DNA from: Aspidapion aeneum
Taxonomy: Eukaryota; Arthropoda; Insecta; Coleoptera; Brentidae
Assembly (NCBI GenBank): GCA_963576565.1
Contig: OY755047.1
Span: 1,364,001-1,428,000 of the forward strand
Reading direction: 5' to 3'
Length of the DNA: 64,000 nt
In this document: positions 22,901 through 32,615 of the stretch, one piece after another
Numbering within the stretch: the stretch's first letter is position 1
Layout of the letters: the number at the start of each line of letters is the position of its first letter
Position numbers and translations under genes: made by a program
Notes under the pieces: model-generated
Told to the model about the DNA's origin: nothing
What the model saw: the letters and a program-made list of their open reading frames with translations, nothing else
The model's database searches: none

Positions 22901-23591
22901 GGGTATATTATCAATGAGATTATAAAGCTTATATTATATAGATTTATCAAGAAAAAAAAAACACTTAAAAATTACACACTAGTTTTTATCAAAGTTTTAT
23001 ATAAAACTATACCTATAAATCAAAATCATCGAAGTAAAAAATTCCATTTTGCAAATTATTAAAAGTTTGACTTTGCTTTACAAAATATTTTTTACGCTTC
23101 AATGTTGGGTCAATTTCCTCATTTAATAATTTAGCGTGTTTAAGGGACGCGGGAGGGTTGTCGAGACCTTAGGGGGGCGGCAGAGGTGGTATTGAGCCTC
23201 AAAAGTAGTTCCTCGGAGCTCGTTTAGTACTTTTTCAAGACAAATATCCTAATTATGAGTAGTAATGCCTTTTAAACTAAAAACGAAAATTTTCAGAAAA
23301 TATTGAAGTAATGATACTTTAAATCCTCGCAGGCGATATGCGCCACAGGCAAAAATGTTTTAAATACAAAAGGAACATTTTTAAACAAAAATCAATAGAA
23401 CAAAAAAAGTTGATAGTTTTAAGATAAAATTGCTTAAATAATACTTTCAAGCAAAATCTAATGTCGACATAAAACTTGTGTACCATATTGGGTTAAAATC
23501 ATTTAAGGTGTTATTGAGTTATCGTGTAATAAGCCAGAAAATTCATTTTATTATCCGATCTAGGTGTTTTAGGAACTAAATAACTCACATT
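22901..23591. other. AT-rich DNA
   Basis: No gene is recognised. GGGACGCGGGAGGGTTG near 23140 is a short GC-rich island. Confidence 0.35.
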
Positions 23592-23593
23592 TA

Positions 23594-23644
<51 letters not shown>
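23592..23644. repeat. (TA)n microsatellite at a LINE 3' end
   Basis: About 25 TA dinucleotides with one interruption lie immediately after the stop codon of the minus-strand LINE that follows; it is probably that element's 3' tail. Confidence 0.85.
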
Positions 23645-23647
<3 letters not shown>

Positions 23648-24812
23648 CGGTTTCACAACGTTCTACGTCTTCCGATACCCAATCTCCACTCGTTTCTGTT
23701 TGCCCATAATTCTTCATCTAGGCCTCTTATTCTTATTTCACTGTCTATTCCTTCTCTCCAGCTTCGCCTTGGACGTCCTCGTTTTCTTCGGCCAGTTGGT
23801 TTCCATTGTAGTATTTGTTTAGGTAGTCTTTCATCATTCATTCTTTATACATGTCCGTAACACACTAGTTGTTTTGTTCTTATATCATCCACTAAAGTAC
23901 GTTCACCCACTGTCATAATTTCTCTTATTCTTTGATTTGTAACTCTTTCTCTTTTTGATTTCCCTGCTGTTCTTCTCCAATAGTCCATCTCCGTAGCGGA
24001 AAGCATTTTTTCTGTTCTATCCTTGATTGGCCATACTTCTGAGCCGTATGTAATAATACTTTTTACAATGGTGTTATATATAAGCTTTTTGTTATGTTTT
24101 GATATGCTTTGGTCCCAAATTATTTCATTTAATAAAGTTATTGCTTTTCTTCCTTGTACGTTTCGATCTTTTATAGCTTTGTCTAGTGTTCCGTCAGCTG
24201 TAATTTTTAGACCTAAGTATTTATACTCATCACAGGACTGAATTCGCTGCCCGGTATTTAAGATTACATCCTGTTTCATTCCACCGATACACATATACTC
24301 TGTCTTATTGAGATTAACCTCTAGTCCCCACTTATTGTCCTCTTCTATTAGTTTTCGTGTCGTCATAATCCTGAGCCACTACTATCTGATCATCGGCGAA
24401 ACATAAAGTATACAAGGTGGTTTTGTCCAACGGAATACCCATGTTTTGGCATTTTCTCTTCCATACTTTCAGGACGTGTTCCAAGTATATCTTGAAGAGC
24501 ATAGGCGAGATACAGTAACTATGTTTAAGACCTTTATTTACTTGAAAGCCTTTGTTTAGTTTTTGCTTTTATTTTAACATTTGCCTTACTATTGCGGTAT
24601 AACACTTTGATGGCCTTAATTAGTTGTACGCTTATGTTTGTGTTTTCCAACGTTTTCCAAAATAGATTTAGTGGTATACTATCATATGCCTTCTGCAAAT
24701 CGACGTAAAGCAGATACAGCTTTTGTCCGTATGCCATTTTCTTTTCAATAACTTGGGTTATACAAAAGAGATGATCTGAAGTCGATCTACCCGCCCTGAA
24801 ACCAGCTTTAAT
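23645..24812 (-). mobile_element. Third LINE family (LINE-C), reverse transcriptase to C-terminus, broken
   Basis: Minus-strand order: AGFRAGRSTSDHLF finger, YLLYVDLQKAYDSIP palm, a degraded YCISPMLFKIYL box, CFADDQIVVAQD catalytic box near 24400, WGLEVNLNKTEYMC, KITADGTLDKAIKDRN, then a C-terminal zinc-finger-like and basic region with CYGHVQRMNDERLPKQ and GRRKRGRPRRSW, ending RLGIGRRRTL. Frames break at ~24540, ~24370 (small deletion after the FADD box) and ~23843. Two shorter copies lie at 31916-32615 and 40083-40722. It is related to but distinct from LINE-B. Clade assignment beyond RTE-like is not safe. Confidence 0.85.
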
Positions 24813-25441
24813 AATAAAACGTTCACTTTTTTAATAGTCCACTTCTTGTATGGTGACAAGTCAAGTAAAAATTCTCGCCCTAAAAAAAATGTTTCAGATT
24901 GTCCGCCCCTTGACGAGTGCGACTGCGTGCGCCTGTAGTAATTTATCAAGGTTACCTTTGACAACGCTGCAAAGCTGCGGGACTCGGGAGTATCGCGGTC
25001 TCTTTTTAATAAATGCTATACTCTATCTGTTTTTTATCCTCTTATAGAAATTTATACCCCTAGAAGTGAACTTGTTCGCGCGGTATAAGTTAACAATCTA
25101 CAGAGTGTTGAAATTATTTTATTCATACTTTTTCTCTTTATAACTTAAATGTCTATGCCAAAAAATACTAAGTATTATCAAAGCTTATGCTCTATTTACA
25201 AAATGGAGCCTCTTTATTTCTTAACAAGGAATGATGTTTAGAACCGGAAACCAGAGACCGATTTGGGTCAAAACGGCGATTGAGGCCAACTTGAAATAAT
25301 GATGCACTTTGCCATGGTGATTTTTGTTTTAAAATTGAAAACTAGGTACATGTCTCGTTCCGGCTCCACTCCACTTTACCCTTAATCAGACATAATGTTT
25401 TCTTTGTCTCTTCTAGTACCCAGAATTTTTTAATAAAAAAA
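24813..25441. other. Spacer, no gene recognised
   Basis: A GC-richer patch at 24895-24995 and otherwise nondescript DNA. Short open frames have no family features. Confidence 0.35.
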
Positions 25442-25547
25442 CAGGGGCGGCTAATGCATAACGGCTGCAGAGCTGCAGAATCCCCAAAATTTTCACATTA
25501 TTTGACTATTTTTCAGCCGCTGCTATTTTTCTAATATAATTATTTTA

Positions 25548-25745
25548 TTTCTAAAATTATTGGAATAGCAGTATATTTTCGGTCCGGTGTTGGTATAGTA
25601 GGCCTTCAAATCGCGTACGTGTGTTGAGTATGACGCCGCGCGCCGTCGCCGAAGGCCGCATTTCACAGTCGGTCAAATAAAGTTAAAGGCCTACTATACC
25701 AACACCGGACCGAAAATATACTGCTATTCCAATAATTTTAGAAAT
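25548..25745. mobile_element. ~198-bp fold-back MITE with ~60-bp arms
   Basis: The left arm includes TATTGGAATAGCAGTATATT and TCGGTCCGGTGTTGGTATAG. The right arm is its complement over ~60 bp and ends at 25745. The GC-rich spacer between (CGCCGCGCGCCGTCGCC) contrasts with the A/T surroundings. Confidence 0.75.
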
Positions 25746-25757
25746 AATAGTAGTTTA

Positions 25758-25874
25758 CCTAACTAGTGCGGAAAGTGCCTCTTTTCCGCACGCGATTGCA
25801 GATGGCCAAACGACGCGATAGCGGAGTTTGGCCAGCAATCAAGTGCGGAAAAGACACTTTACGCACGAGTTAGG
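25758..25874. other. 117-nt terminal hairpin of the recombinase element
   Basis: CCTAACTAGTGCGGAAAGTG pairs with CACTTTACGCACGAGTTAGG at the other end, then TCTTTTCCGCAC pairs with GTGCGGAAAAGA, GATTGC with GCAATC, and an inner TGGCCAAAC/GTTTGGCCA stem encloses the loop GACGCGATAGCGGA. Two strong stems are nested. Confidence 0.8.
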
Positions 25875-25955
25875 TACATTATTTTTTCTATAAGCGTGAG
25901 GAAAAAACTAAAAATTAATCAGAAAATTATTTATATTCAAAACATTTTAATCAAA

Positions 25956-27119
25956 TCAATTATTATTATTAACATTAATATTAAAGGTGCAGTTTGTAGC
26001 GTGCTGTAAGTTGATAGCAGAGGCAAGTGTTTTCTCAAATGAAGTGGCAGATTTGAAACTTGGGTTTTGGTTCTTCACTGCGTTCTCCAAGTTTTCGGAA
26101 ACATCTGTTGCAACTGTGGTCATGCATTTGGGACTGGATTGAGGCACTTTGGAAGGTTGTATGGTAGATGAAAGTTGCTGACTAGTTGAAGGACCAGGGT
26201 GGCTGAACTTCAAAATTTTATTCGAAATATTTTTTTGCGACACTTGAAGATTTCCATCCACCGAGTCGTTTGATATTGGTTATTCCTTCGCCAACATTGT
26301 TGCGGCAGAACGTCGGAAGCTGTGGCCCGTGTATAATTCTGGATTTGAAAGCTTCAGATAGCATGCGATATCTGATGGCATTTTACCGAATGTATTAATT
26401 CCAATGCATTGTACCGTACATGCTCCTTTTTTGTAGTTTACGAAGAACCGTCTATGTGGGGTCTCTGGTTTCCTTAAGTTGACATATTTTCGGATCATTT
26501 GGAGAAGTTTTCCATTCTCGGCTTCTTCTGAAATAGCAAAACTTCTAAATGTATGGTTTTTTGAGTCAGGAATTTTTATAATGATCATATTTCCTTTTTC
26601 TTCAATGTCATCTAGGCACATTTTTGCTAGTTCTTCACGGCGACATGCGCCCGCCAAACCAAAAATCGTGGCAACTTTCATATGCAAATAAACTAGGTCA
26701 GGAGCTTCGCTTAAAAACTTGAAAATTTCTTCTTTTGTGAAGATTTTTGCCTTCTTGGGTCTGAATCCAACGTTTTGTTTTTTCAAGTAGGCCGTAACTT
26801 TAAAAAAATTGCTTAAGTCAACGTTTTTTCTGAGTTTTATTACACTTTTGAGCATAGAATACCTCGACCAAAGGGTATTCGGTTTGCACGTTTTGGAAAT
26901 TTCGGAGAAATATGCCAAAAAAACAGCTTCTTGAAGGGATTTGATGCCTTTAGCGTGGCACCATCTCTCAAACAAACTATATTCCTTCTCATACCTGTGA
27001 CGAGATTTTGAAGGAAGCAGGTCCAAATTAGCGATTCTAGCGGCTTCTAGAACTGACTGGGGTAGATCTTCGTCCGAAGAATCCATTGAAAATCTGATTT
27101 TTTTGTTTGAAAAATTCAA
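25956..27119 (-). pseudogene. Tyrosine recombinase (phage-integrase fold), frameshifted
   Basis: The main frame is 27119-26280 (279 codons); a likelier start is the Met at codon 12 (MDSSDEDLPQSVLEAA). The N-terminal ~110 residues look like a SAM-like core-binding domain (RYEKEYSLFERWC, LWSRYSMLKS). The catalytic domain has R160 in GACRREEL, a candidate Lys at 187 and H266-x-x-R269 in GHSFRRS. TAA at 26280-26282 interrupts. The rest of the active site, LGGWKSS and a Tyr codon at 26227-26229, lies in the frame shifted by one; the original frame then resumes (KILKFSHPGPSTS) to the C-terminus NCTFNINVNNNN at 25956. Two compensating indels therefore explain the break, one possibly in the A7 run at 26230-26236. 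R, H, R and Y are visible, so the parent was probably active. Similar proteins are widespread as single-gene elements in insects and cnidarians. Function here: lost. Confidence 0.8.
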
Positions 27120-27441
27120 AAGACGCTTGTATCTGCAAAATTGGCTTTGTTTTGACAGTTTGTTTGTACTTTGTTGCTATGGTGATTTAAGATGCCAAAT
27201 CTAAAACCACTAGTGTTCATTGTTGTTTGACATTGACAATGACGATATTTATACCGGGGAGGTTAAAAACTTATAATTTGAACCTATTTTACTGAAAACT
27301 TTATTTTATCGAAAATATTGAAAATATAGCAGAATTTTAGTCAATTTGAATATTTTTAGGATATTTCGTGTGGTAGGAAAGATACAAATGTATTTTGAAC
27401 GGTCTAAATGTTATAGAACACCTCAAAATCGTAACAAATTT

Positions 27442-27467
27442 ACTTTTCCGCACTAGTGCGGAAAAGT
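27442..27467. promoter_or_regulatory. 26-bp perfect palindrome, candidate recombination site
   Basis: The half-site is ACTTTTCCGCACT, followed directly by its complement. The same core (GTGCGGAAAAG) recurs at 27490-27500 and, inverted, at 27506-27514, and it forms part of the left hairpin stem. A recombinase binding role is inferred. Confidence 0.5.
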
Positions 27468-28185
27468 GGCACTTTCCACACTAACATGCGTGCGGAAAAG
27501 TGGACCTTTCCGCACGCTTATAGAAAAAATAATTATATTAGAAAAATAGCAGCGGCTGAAAAATAGTCAAATAATGTGAAAATTTTGGGGGTTCTGCAGC
27601 TCTGCAGCCCTTATGCACCAGCAGCCCCTGATTTTGATTAATCTATTTAGGTTTGAAAAATTTTAAAAATATATTTTTAGAAACTATTTGGTGAATTGTT
27701 TTTTTTTACCGCTACCCTTAATAAGATTTCTTTTTTTTTTTAGTTTGGTAAAAACATTTCTAAAATAGTCGTTTTTAAGTTTTTTGCTTGAGAACGTTTG
27801 CCGATACGAAAAAACTTTAAAAGGCCAAAAAGTTTTAAAACAAAGGAATTATTTAGTATTTTAGAATCTACCAGTGTCGTACCGAAAAATATTACAGGGT
27901 TGCTTAATTTAGATTTCAAGTTTAAGAGATAAATTTTTCAAATAAATGGATCCATGAAGGATTTGATACCTCCCTAGCTAGCCTATTAGCACACTTCAAA
28001 TGAAGCCATGATAATATATTATTTTTAAAAACAGTTTTTTGTAAATATCTCAGAAACTAATGCTCCTACGAAGTTTTTGGTTCTAACACGAATTATTGAG
28101 CAAAATATAGTCTACTGTATTGATACGATGCTCCGTTAAAAAGTTTTTAATTGTCAAAAAACTGTCATTAGCATTCATGGATTTT

Positions 28186-28450
28186 GCGCCCTATTGGTTT
28201 CCATTCTAGGACCTGCTTTGGTAATCTTTCGTCGTTCATCCGTTGTCCGTACCATATCAGTCATTCTTTCTTTTATGATCTCATTTCTTATGTGATCTGT
28301 TCTAGATATTCTCATTGATCTTCTTATATTCGTATTATTGCATCCATTTCAAAACTTTCCATTTTTGTTCTGTATTTTTCTTACGCGACAAGTCTCTATT
28401 CCATATAACAGCGTGCTTTTCACCATTGTTTCATGTATGATAAACTTATG
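28186..28450 (-). mobile_element. LINE-B C-terminal scrap in tandem unit 1
   Basis: It matches the GHVQR/RLPKQ region of the fragment at 7204-8245 with several small deletions, and ends at ATGATAAACTTATG, as in unit 2. Confidence 0.7.
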
Positions 28451-29130
28451 ATAATTCTTTGTATTTTAACTTTTTTTTTTACTTATTATATTCGACATTT
28501 TAAGGGTTCGACAAAATTACGATCGTCTAAATTATTTTCTACTTTAAAAATTTCGACATTTTTACATTTTGTTTAATCTATTTTCGTCTAGTGTCCTTTG
28601 AAAAATTAAAAAAAATATATTTTTAGAAACTATTTGGTAAATCGTTTTGTTTTACCGCTACCCTTAATAAGATTTCTTTTTTTTTAAGTTTGGTAAAAAC
28701 ATTTTTAAAATAGTCGTTTTTAAGTTTTTTGCTTCAGAACGTTTGCTGATACGAAAAAACTTTTAAAGGGCAAAAAGTTTTAAAACAAAGGAATTATTTA
28801 GTATTTTAGAATCTACCAGTGTCGTATCGCAAAATATTTTATGGCAGCTTAATTTAGATTTCAAGTTTAAGAGATAAATTTTTCAAATAAATGCATCCAT
28901 GACAGATTTGATACCTCCCTAGCTAGCCTATGATCACACTTCAAATGAAGCCATGATAATATATTAGCCTTGAAAACAGTTTTTTGTAAATATCTCAGAA
29001 ACTAATGCTCCTACGAAGTTTTTGGTTCTAACAAGAATTATTGAGCAAAATATAGTCTACTGTATTGATACGATGCTCCGTTAAAAAGTTTTTAATTGTC
29101 AAAAAACTGTCATTAGCATTCATGGATTTT

Positions 29131-29390
29131 GCGCCCTATTGGTTTTCATTCTAGGACCTGCTTTGGTAATCTTTCGTCGTTCATCCGTTGTCCGTACCAT
29201 TCTTTCTTTTATGATCTCATTTCTTATGTGATCTGTTCTAGATATTCTCATTGATCTTCTTATATTCGTATTATTGCATCCATTTCAAAACTTTCCATTT
29301 TTGTTCTGTATTTTTCTTACGCGACAAGTCTCTATTCCATATAACAGCGTGCTTTTCACCATTGTTTCATGTATGATAAACTTATGATAA
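29131..29390 (-). mobile_element. LINE-B C-terminal scrap in tandem unit 2
   Basis: Nearly identical to the scrap in unit 1, with an extra ~12-base deletion near 29200. Confidence 0.7.
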
Positions 29391-30376
29391 TTCTTTGTAT
29401 TTTAACTTTTTTTTTTACTTATTATATTCGACATTTTAAGGGTTCGACAAAATTACGATCGTCTAAATTATTTTCTACTTTAAAAATTTCGACATTTTTA
29501 CATTTTGTTTAATCTATTTTCGTCTAGTGTCCTTTGAAAAATTAAAAAAAATATATTTTTAGAAACTATTTGGTAAATCGTTTTGTTTTACCGCTACCCT
29601 TAATAAGATTTCTTTTTTTTTAAGTTTGGTAAAAACATTTTTAAAATAGTCGTTTTTAAGTTTTTTGCTTCAGAACGTTTGCTGATACGAAAAAACTTTT
29701 AAAGGGCAAAAAGTTTTAAAACAAAGGAATTATTTAGTATTTTAGAATCTACCAGTGTCGTATCGCAAAATATTTTATGGCAGCTTAATTTAGATTTCAA
29801 GTTTAAGAGATAAATTTTTCAAATAAATGCATCCATGACAGATTTGATACCTCCCTAGCTAGCCTATTAGCACACTTCAAATGAAGCCATGATAATATAT
29901 TAGCCTTGAAAACAGTTTTTTGTAAATATCTCAGAAACTAATGCTCCTACGAAGTTTTTGGTTCTAACACGAATGATTGAGCAAAATATAGTCTACTGTA
30001 TTGATACGATGCTCCGTTAAAAAGTTTTTAATTGTCAAAAAACTGTCATTAGCATTCATGGATTTTGCGCCCTATTGGTTTCCATTCTGGAACCTGCTTT
30101 GGTAATCTTTCGTCGTTCATCCGTTGTCCGTACCATATCAGTTGCCATTTAGTTATGTCATTCGCTATGCTTCCCTTGATTCCCATTCTTTCTTTATGAT
30201 CTCATTTCTTATGTGATCTGTTCTAGATATTCTCATTGATCTTTTTATTGCATCCATTTCGAAACTTTCCATTTTTGTTCTGTATTTTTCTTACGCGACA
30301 AGTCTCTATTCCATATAACAGCGTGCTTTTCACCATTGTTTCATGTATGATAAATTTTTTATTTCTCTGTTCCATA

Positions 30377-30856
30377 ATAGTTATTTAAACAACAAGGTTT
30401 GAAAACGACTCTTTGCACACGATCGAGACAGTTTAATAGACCGAGCCGAAGGCGAGGTCTACAAGTCGAGGGAGTGTGCAAAGAGGTTTTCAAACGAGTT
30501 TTTTACAATATTTTTTATACGACTGCTAATAAAGAAAGAAAAATCAAATTTTAATTTAACTTGTTTTTATTTCCGACATTTTTACAACAAAACTTTAAAA
30601 ATTCAACAATTTTTTGACGTATCTAATCAACAAAACATACGTGCAGTGACGGTTGCTACGGAACTAAGTCAACTTATATTGATGGGTGACAACAACAAAA
30701 ATCACAATGACGAGAGACCCGTATGCAGAAATGACATAGGCGTGCGCAAAAATGACATAAGCGTGTGCAAAACGTTTTGCACACAGCGTGCGCAAATGCC
30801 ATTTTCAGATCGTGTTCCCCGTGCGCAAAACCTCCTTTTACAAGACAGTCGTATAA
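30377..30856 (+). mobile_element. Hairpin-ended non-autonomous element, family 3 (~480 bp)
   Basis: It interrupts LINE-B between CCATAA and AATACTG. The left end is ATAGTTATTTAAACAAC. A hairpin at 30398-30494 pairs TTTGAAAAC with GTTTTCAAA, then CTCTTTGCACAC with GTGTGCAAAGAG, with an inner TAGACC/GGTCTA stem and loop GAGCCGAAGGCGA. TATTTTTTATACGACTG at ~30511 is inverted at the right end. GTGCGCAAA and a 22-bp perfect palindrome (30763-30784) precede that end. The frame at 30646-30891 has no known domain. Confidence 0.7.
30763..30784. promoter_or_regulatory. 22-bp perfect palindrome in the family 3 element
   Basis: Half-site GTGTGCAAAAC followed by its complement; it uses the same core as the hairpin stem of this element, parallel to 27442-27467 in family 1. 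Confidence 0.5.
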
Positions 30857-31446
30857 AAAATACTGTTAAGACATCCAATAACCTTTTTTGATTTTACTAT
30901 TCTTTTTTTCAGTTCTTTACAGTCTGTTCCTGTCTTATCCAATGTGACACCCAAGTATACATACTCATTGCATGGAGATATTACTTGTCCATTGTCTAGT
31001 TCTAACTCACTGGATTCGTTCCCAATACATAAGTACTGTGTCTTGCCTACGTTCACTGTTAATCCCCACTTTTGGTATTCTTTCATTAACTTTCACATCA
31101 TATACTCCATGTCTTCTTTATCAATAGCTACTTGGTGGTCAGCAAACTGTAGTGTGTATATGGTAAATTGGTCTTTAAGTTGTATTCCCATGCCGTGAAC
31201 TTTACGTTTCCAGTTTTTTAGAGCTACTGCGATTTATATATTAAAAAGAGTTGGAGAGATACAACATCCCTGTCTTAAGCCTTTTGTTACCAGGAATTCT
31301 TTTGAAAGTCCAATTTTAATTTTAGATTTTGACCCTTTGCATAGTTCTTTTATCGCTTTTTTGTATGTATGATTGATTTTAGTCTGCTCTAACACTGTCC
31401 ATAATTTTTCTACTGGAACGGTATCATATGCTTTTTGTAGGTCTAA

Positions 31447-31490
31447 ACTAAAATGCGTGCGGAAAAGTGACACTTCCGCTCGTAAAAAAA
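31447..31490 (+). mobile_element. Solo right-end fragment related to family 1
   Basis: CTAAAATGCGTGCGGAAAAG matches the right end of the copy at 42693-43430 (43382-43401), followed by CTTCCGC and an A run. No hairpin is attached. It sits exactly at the edge of LINE-B. Confidence 0.55.
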
Positions 31491-31915
31491 GTGTTTAATT
31501 TAATTTATTAATGTAAACAAAAAGCTGGGTAAAAAGACAAAAAAGTGTACGTGCCTTTGAGACTGGAAGTGGGATTTTCCTAATTTGAAGGCATTAACTG
31601 ATGCCATGGAAAAGTGGATCAAATTGTTTTCAAACAATGGCGGACAATAACGGGGGATCTACACTGAAAAAAGTCTTTAGTGAAATTCCAGTAAAAAACG
31701 TTGGCAACTTTGTAAGCCATAAAAAATTACACTTACCACTTACACTGATAAAATGATATATTTTGTATGGAAAATTAAGATTTAAAAGCCAATTCCTTTT
31801 TGCCACATCCAGTCGTGTAAAAACCCAATGTTTTCTGTAAAAATGAAAAAAATCATCTAAAGTTCCAAAAAAAACACAATTACAGTATATGTTATGTAAA
31901 AAATTGTGTGTGTAG
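31491..31915. other. Spacer without recognised genes
   Basis: The 99-codon minus frame at 31630-31929 has no recognisable domain. CAAACAATGGCGGACAATAACGG-like DNA near 31632 is not assigned. Confidence 0.35.
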
Positions 31916-32615
31916 TCATAATTCATCATCTAGGCCTCTTATTCTTATTTCACTGTCTATTCCTTGTCTCCAGCTTCTCCTTGGCCGTCCTCGTTTTCTT
32001 CGGCCAGTTGGTTTCCATTGTAGTATTTGTTTAGGTAGTCTTTCATCATTCATTCTTTGTACATGTCCGTACCACACCAGTTGTTTTGTTCTTATATCAT
32101 CCACTAAAGTACGTTCACGCACTGTCATAATTTCTCTTATTCTTTGATTTGTAACTCTTTCTCTTTTTGATTTCCCTGCTGCTCTTCTCCAATAGTCCAT
32201 CTCCGTAGCGGAAAGCATTTTTTCTGTTCTATCCTTGATTGGCCATACTTCTGAGCCGTATGTAATAATACTTTTTACAATGGTGTTATATATAAGCTTT
32301 TTGTTATGTTTTGAGATACTTTGGTCACAAATTATTCCATTTAATAAAGTTATTGCTTTTCTTCCTTGTACGTTTCGATCTTTTATAGCTTTGTCTAGTG
32401 TTCCGTCAGCTGTAATGTTTAGACCTAAGTATTTATACTCATCACAGGACTGAATTCGCTGCCCGGTATTTAAGATTAGATCCTGTTTCATTCCATTCCG
32501 ATACACATATACTCTGTCTTATTGAGATTAACCTCTAGTCCCCACTTATTGTACTCTTCTATTAGTTTTCGTGTCATATATTCGAGGTCGTCATAATCCT
32601 GAGCCACTAGTATAT
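31916..32615 (-). mobile_element. LINE-C C-terminal fragment with a 196-codon open frame
   Basis: The minus strand carries the MKQDLILNTGQRIQSC, YKYLGLNITADGTLDKA, KSIITYGSEVWPIKDR, WYGHVQRMNDERLPKQ and GRRKRGRPRRSW segments and stops at GLDDEL, near 31918. Upstream, 32510-32610 continues toward the active-site region in another frame and ends at ~32615. The copy is longer and less broken than that at 40083. Confidence 0.85.

Larger units (their letters stand above)
25746..27529 (-). mobile_element. Hairpin-ended tyrosine-recombinase element (family 1, copy 1)
   Basis: Boundaries come from comparison with the copy at 42693-43430. The left end begins AATAGTAGTTTACCTAAC and forms a 117-nt imperfect hairpin (25758-25874). 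A short inverted repeat (TTTTTTCTATAAGCGTG near 25882-25898, complement at 27513-27528) follows inside it. The right end has a 26-bp perfect palindrome at 27442-27467 and further GTGCGGAAAAG cores. The recombinase gene is transcribed from right to left. The element lies inside the 25442-27630 element. Cryptons are the usual class of animal DNA elements with only a tyrosine recombinase, but these ends are not a Crypton feature I know. Confidence 0.7.
25442..27630. mobile_element. Outer inverted-repeat element (CAGGGGC termini) hosting nested insertions
   Basis: The ends carry ~105-bp inverted repeats, about 95 percent identical by eye (25442-25547 and ~27526-27630): CAGGGGCGGCTAATGCATA at the left and CAGGGGCTGCTGGTGCATA read inward from the right, both continuing through GGCTGCAGAGCTGCAGAA to CTAATATAATTATTTT. 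The termini look hAT-like, but no matching 8-bp duplication is present. Between the arms lie a fold-back MITE and the tyrosine-recombinase element, so its own interior is small or lost. Confidence 0.75.
27637..30066. repeat. Tandem array with an exact 946-bp period (~2.6 units)
   Basis: AAACTATTTGGT lies at 27681, 28627 and 29573 (946 and 946). Each unit has ACCGCTACCCTTAATAAG, ACGAAAAAACTTT, GGATTTGATACCTCC or a close variant, AGCCATGATAATATATTA, and then a piece of minus-strand LINE-B. LINE pieces begin at 28186, 29131 and 30067. The first unit is more diverged and begins just after the outer element's right end. Confidence 0.9.
30067..31446 (-). mobile_element. LINE-B fragment interrupted by a hairpin element
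   Basis: The minus strand runs from DLQKAYDTVPVEKLW near 31440 through KGLRQGCCISPTLF, a decayed active-site region near 31140, WGLTVNVGKTQYLC, and the C-terminal region to ~30067. Continuity is broken between 30376 and 30857 by the inserted element; the fragment at 7204-8245 shows the uninterrupted sequence. The right end at 31446 abuts a GTGCGGAAAAG segment. Confidence 0.8.
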
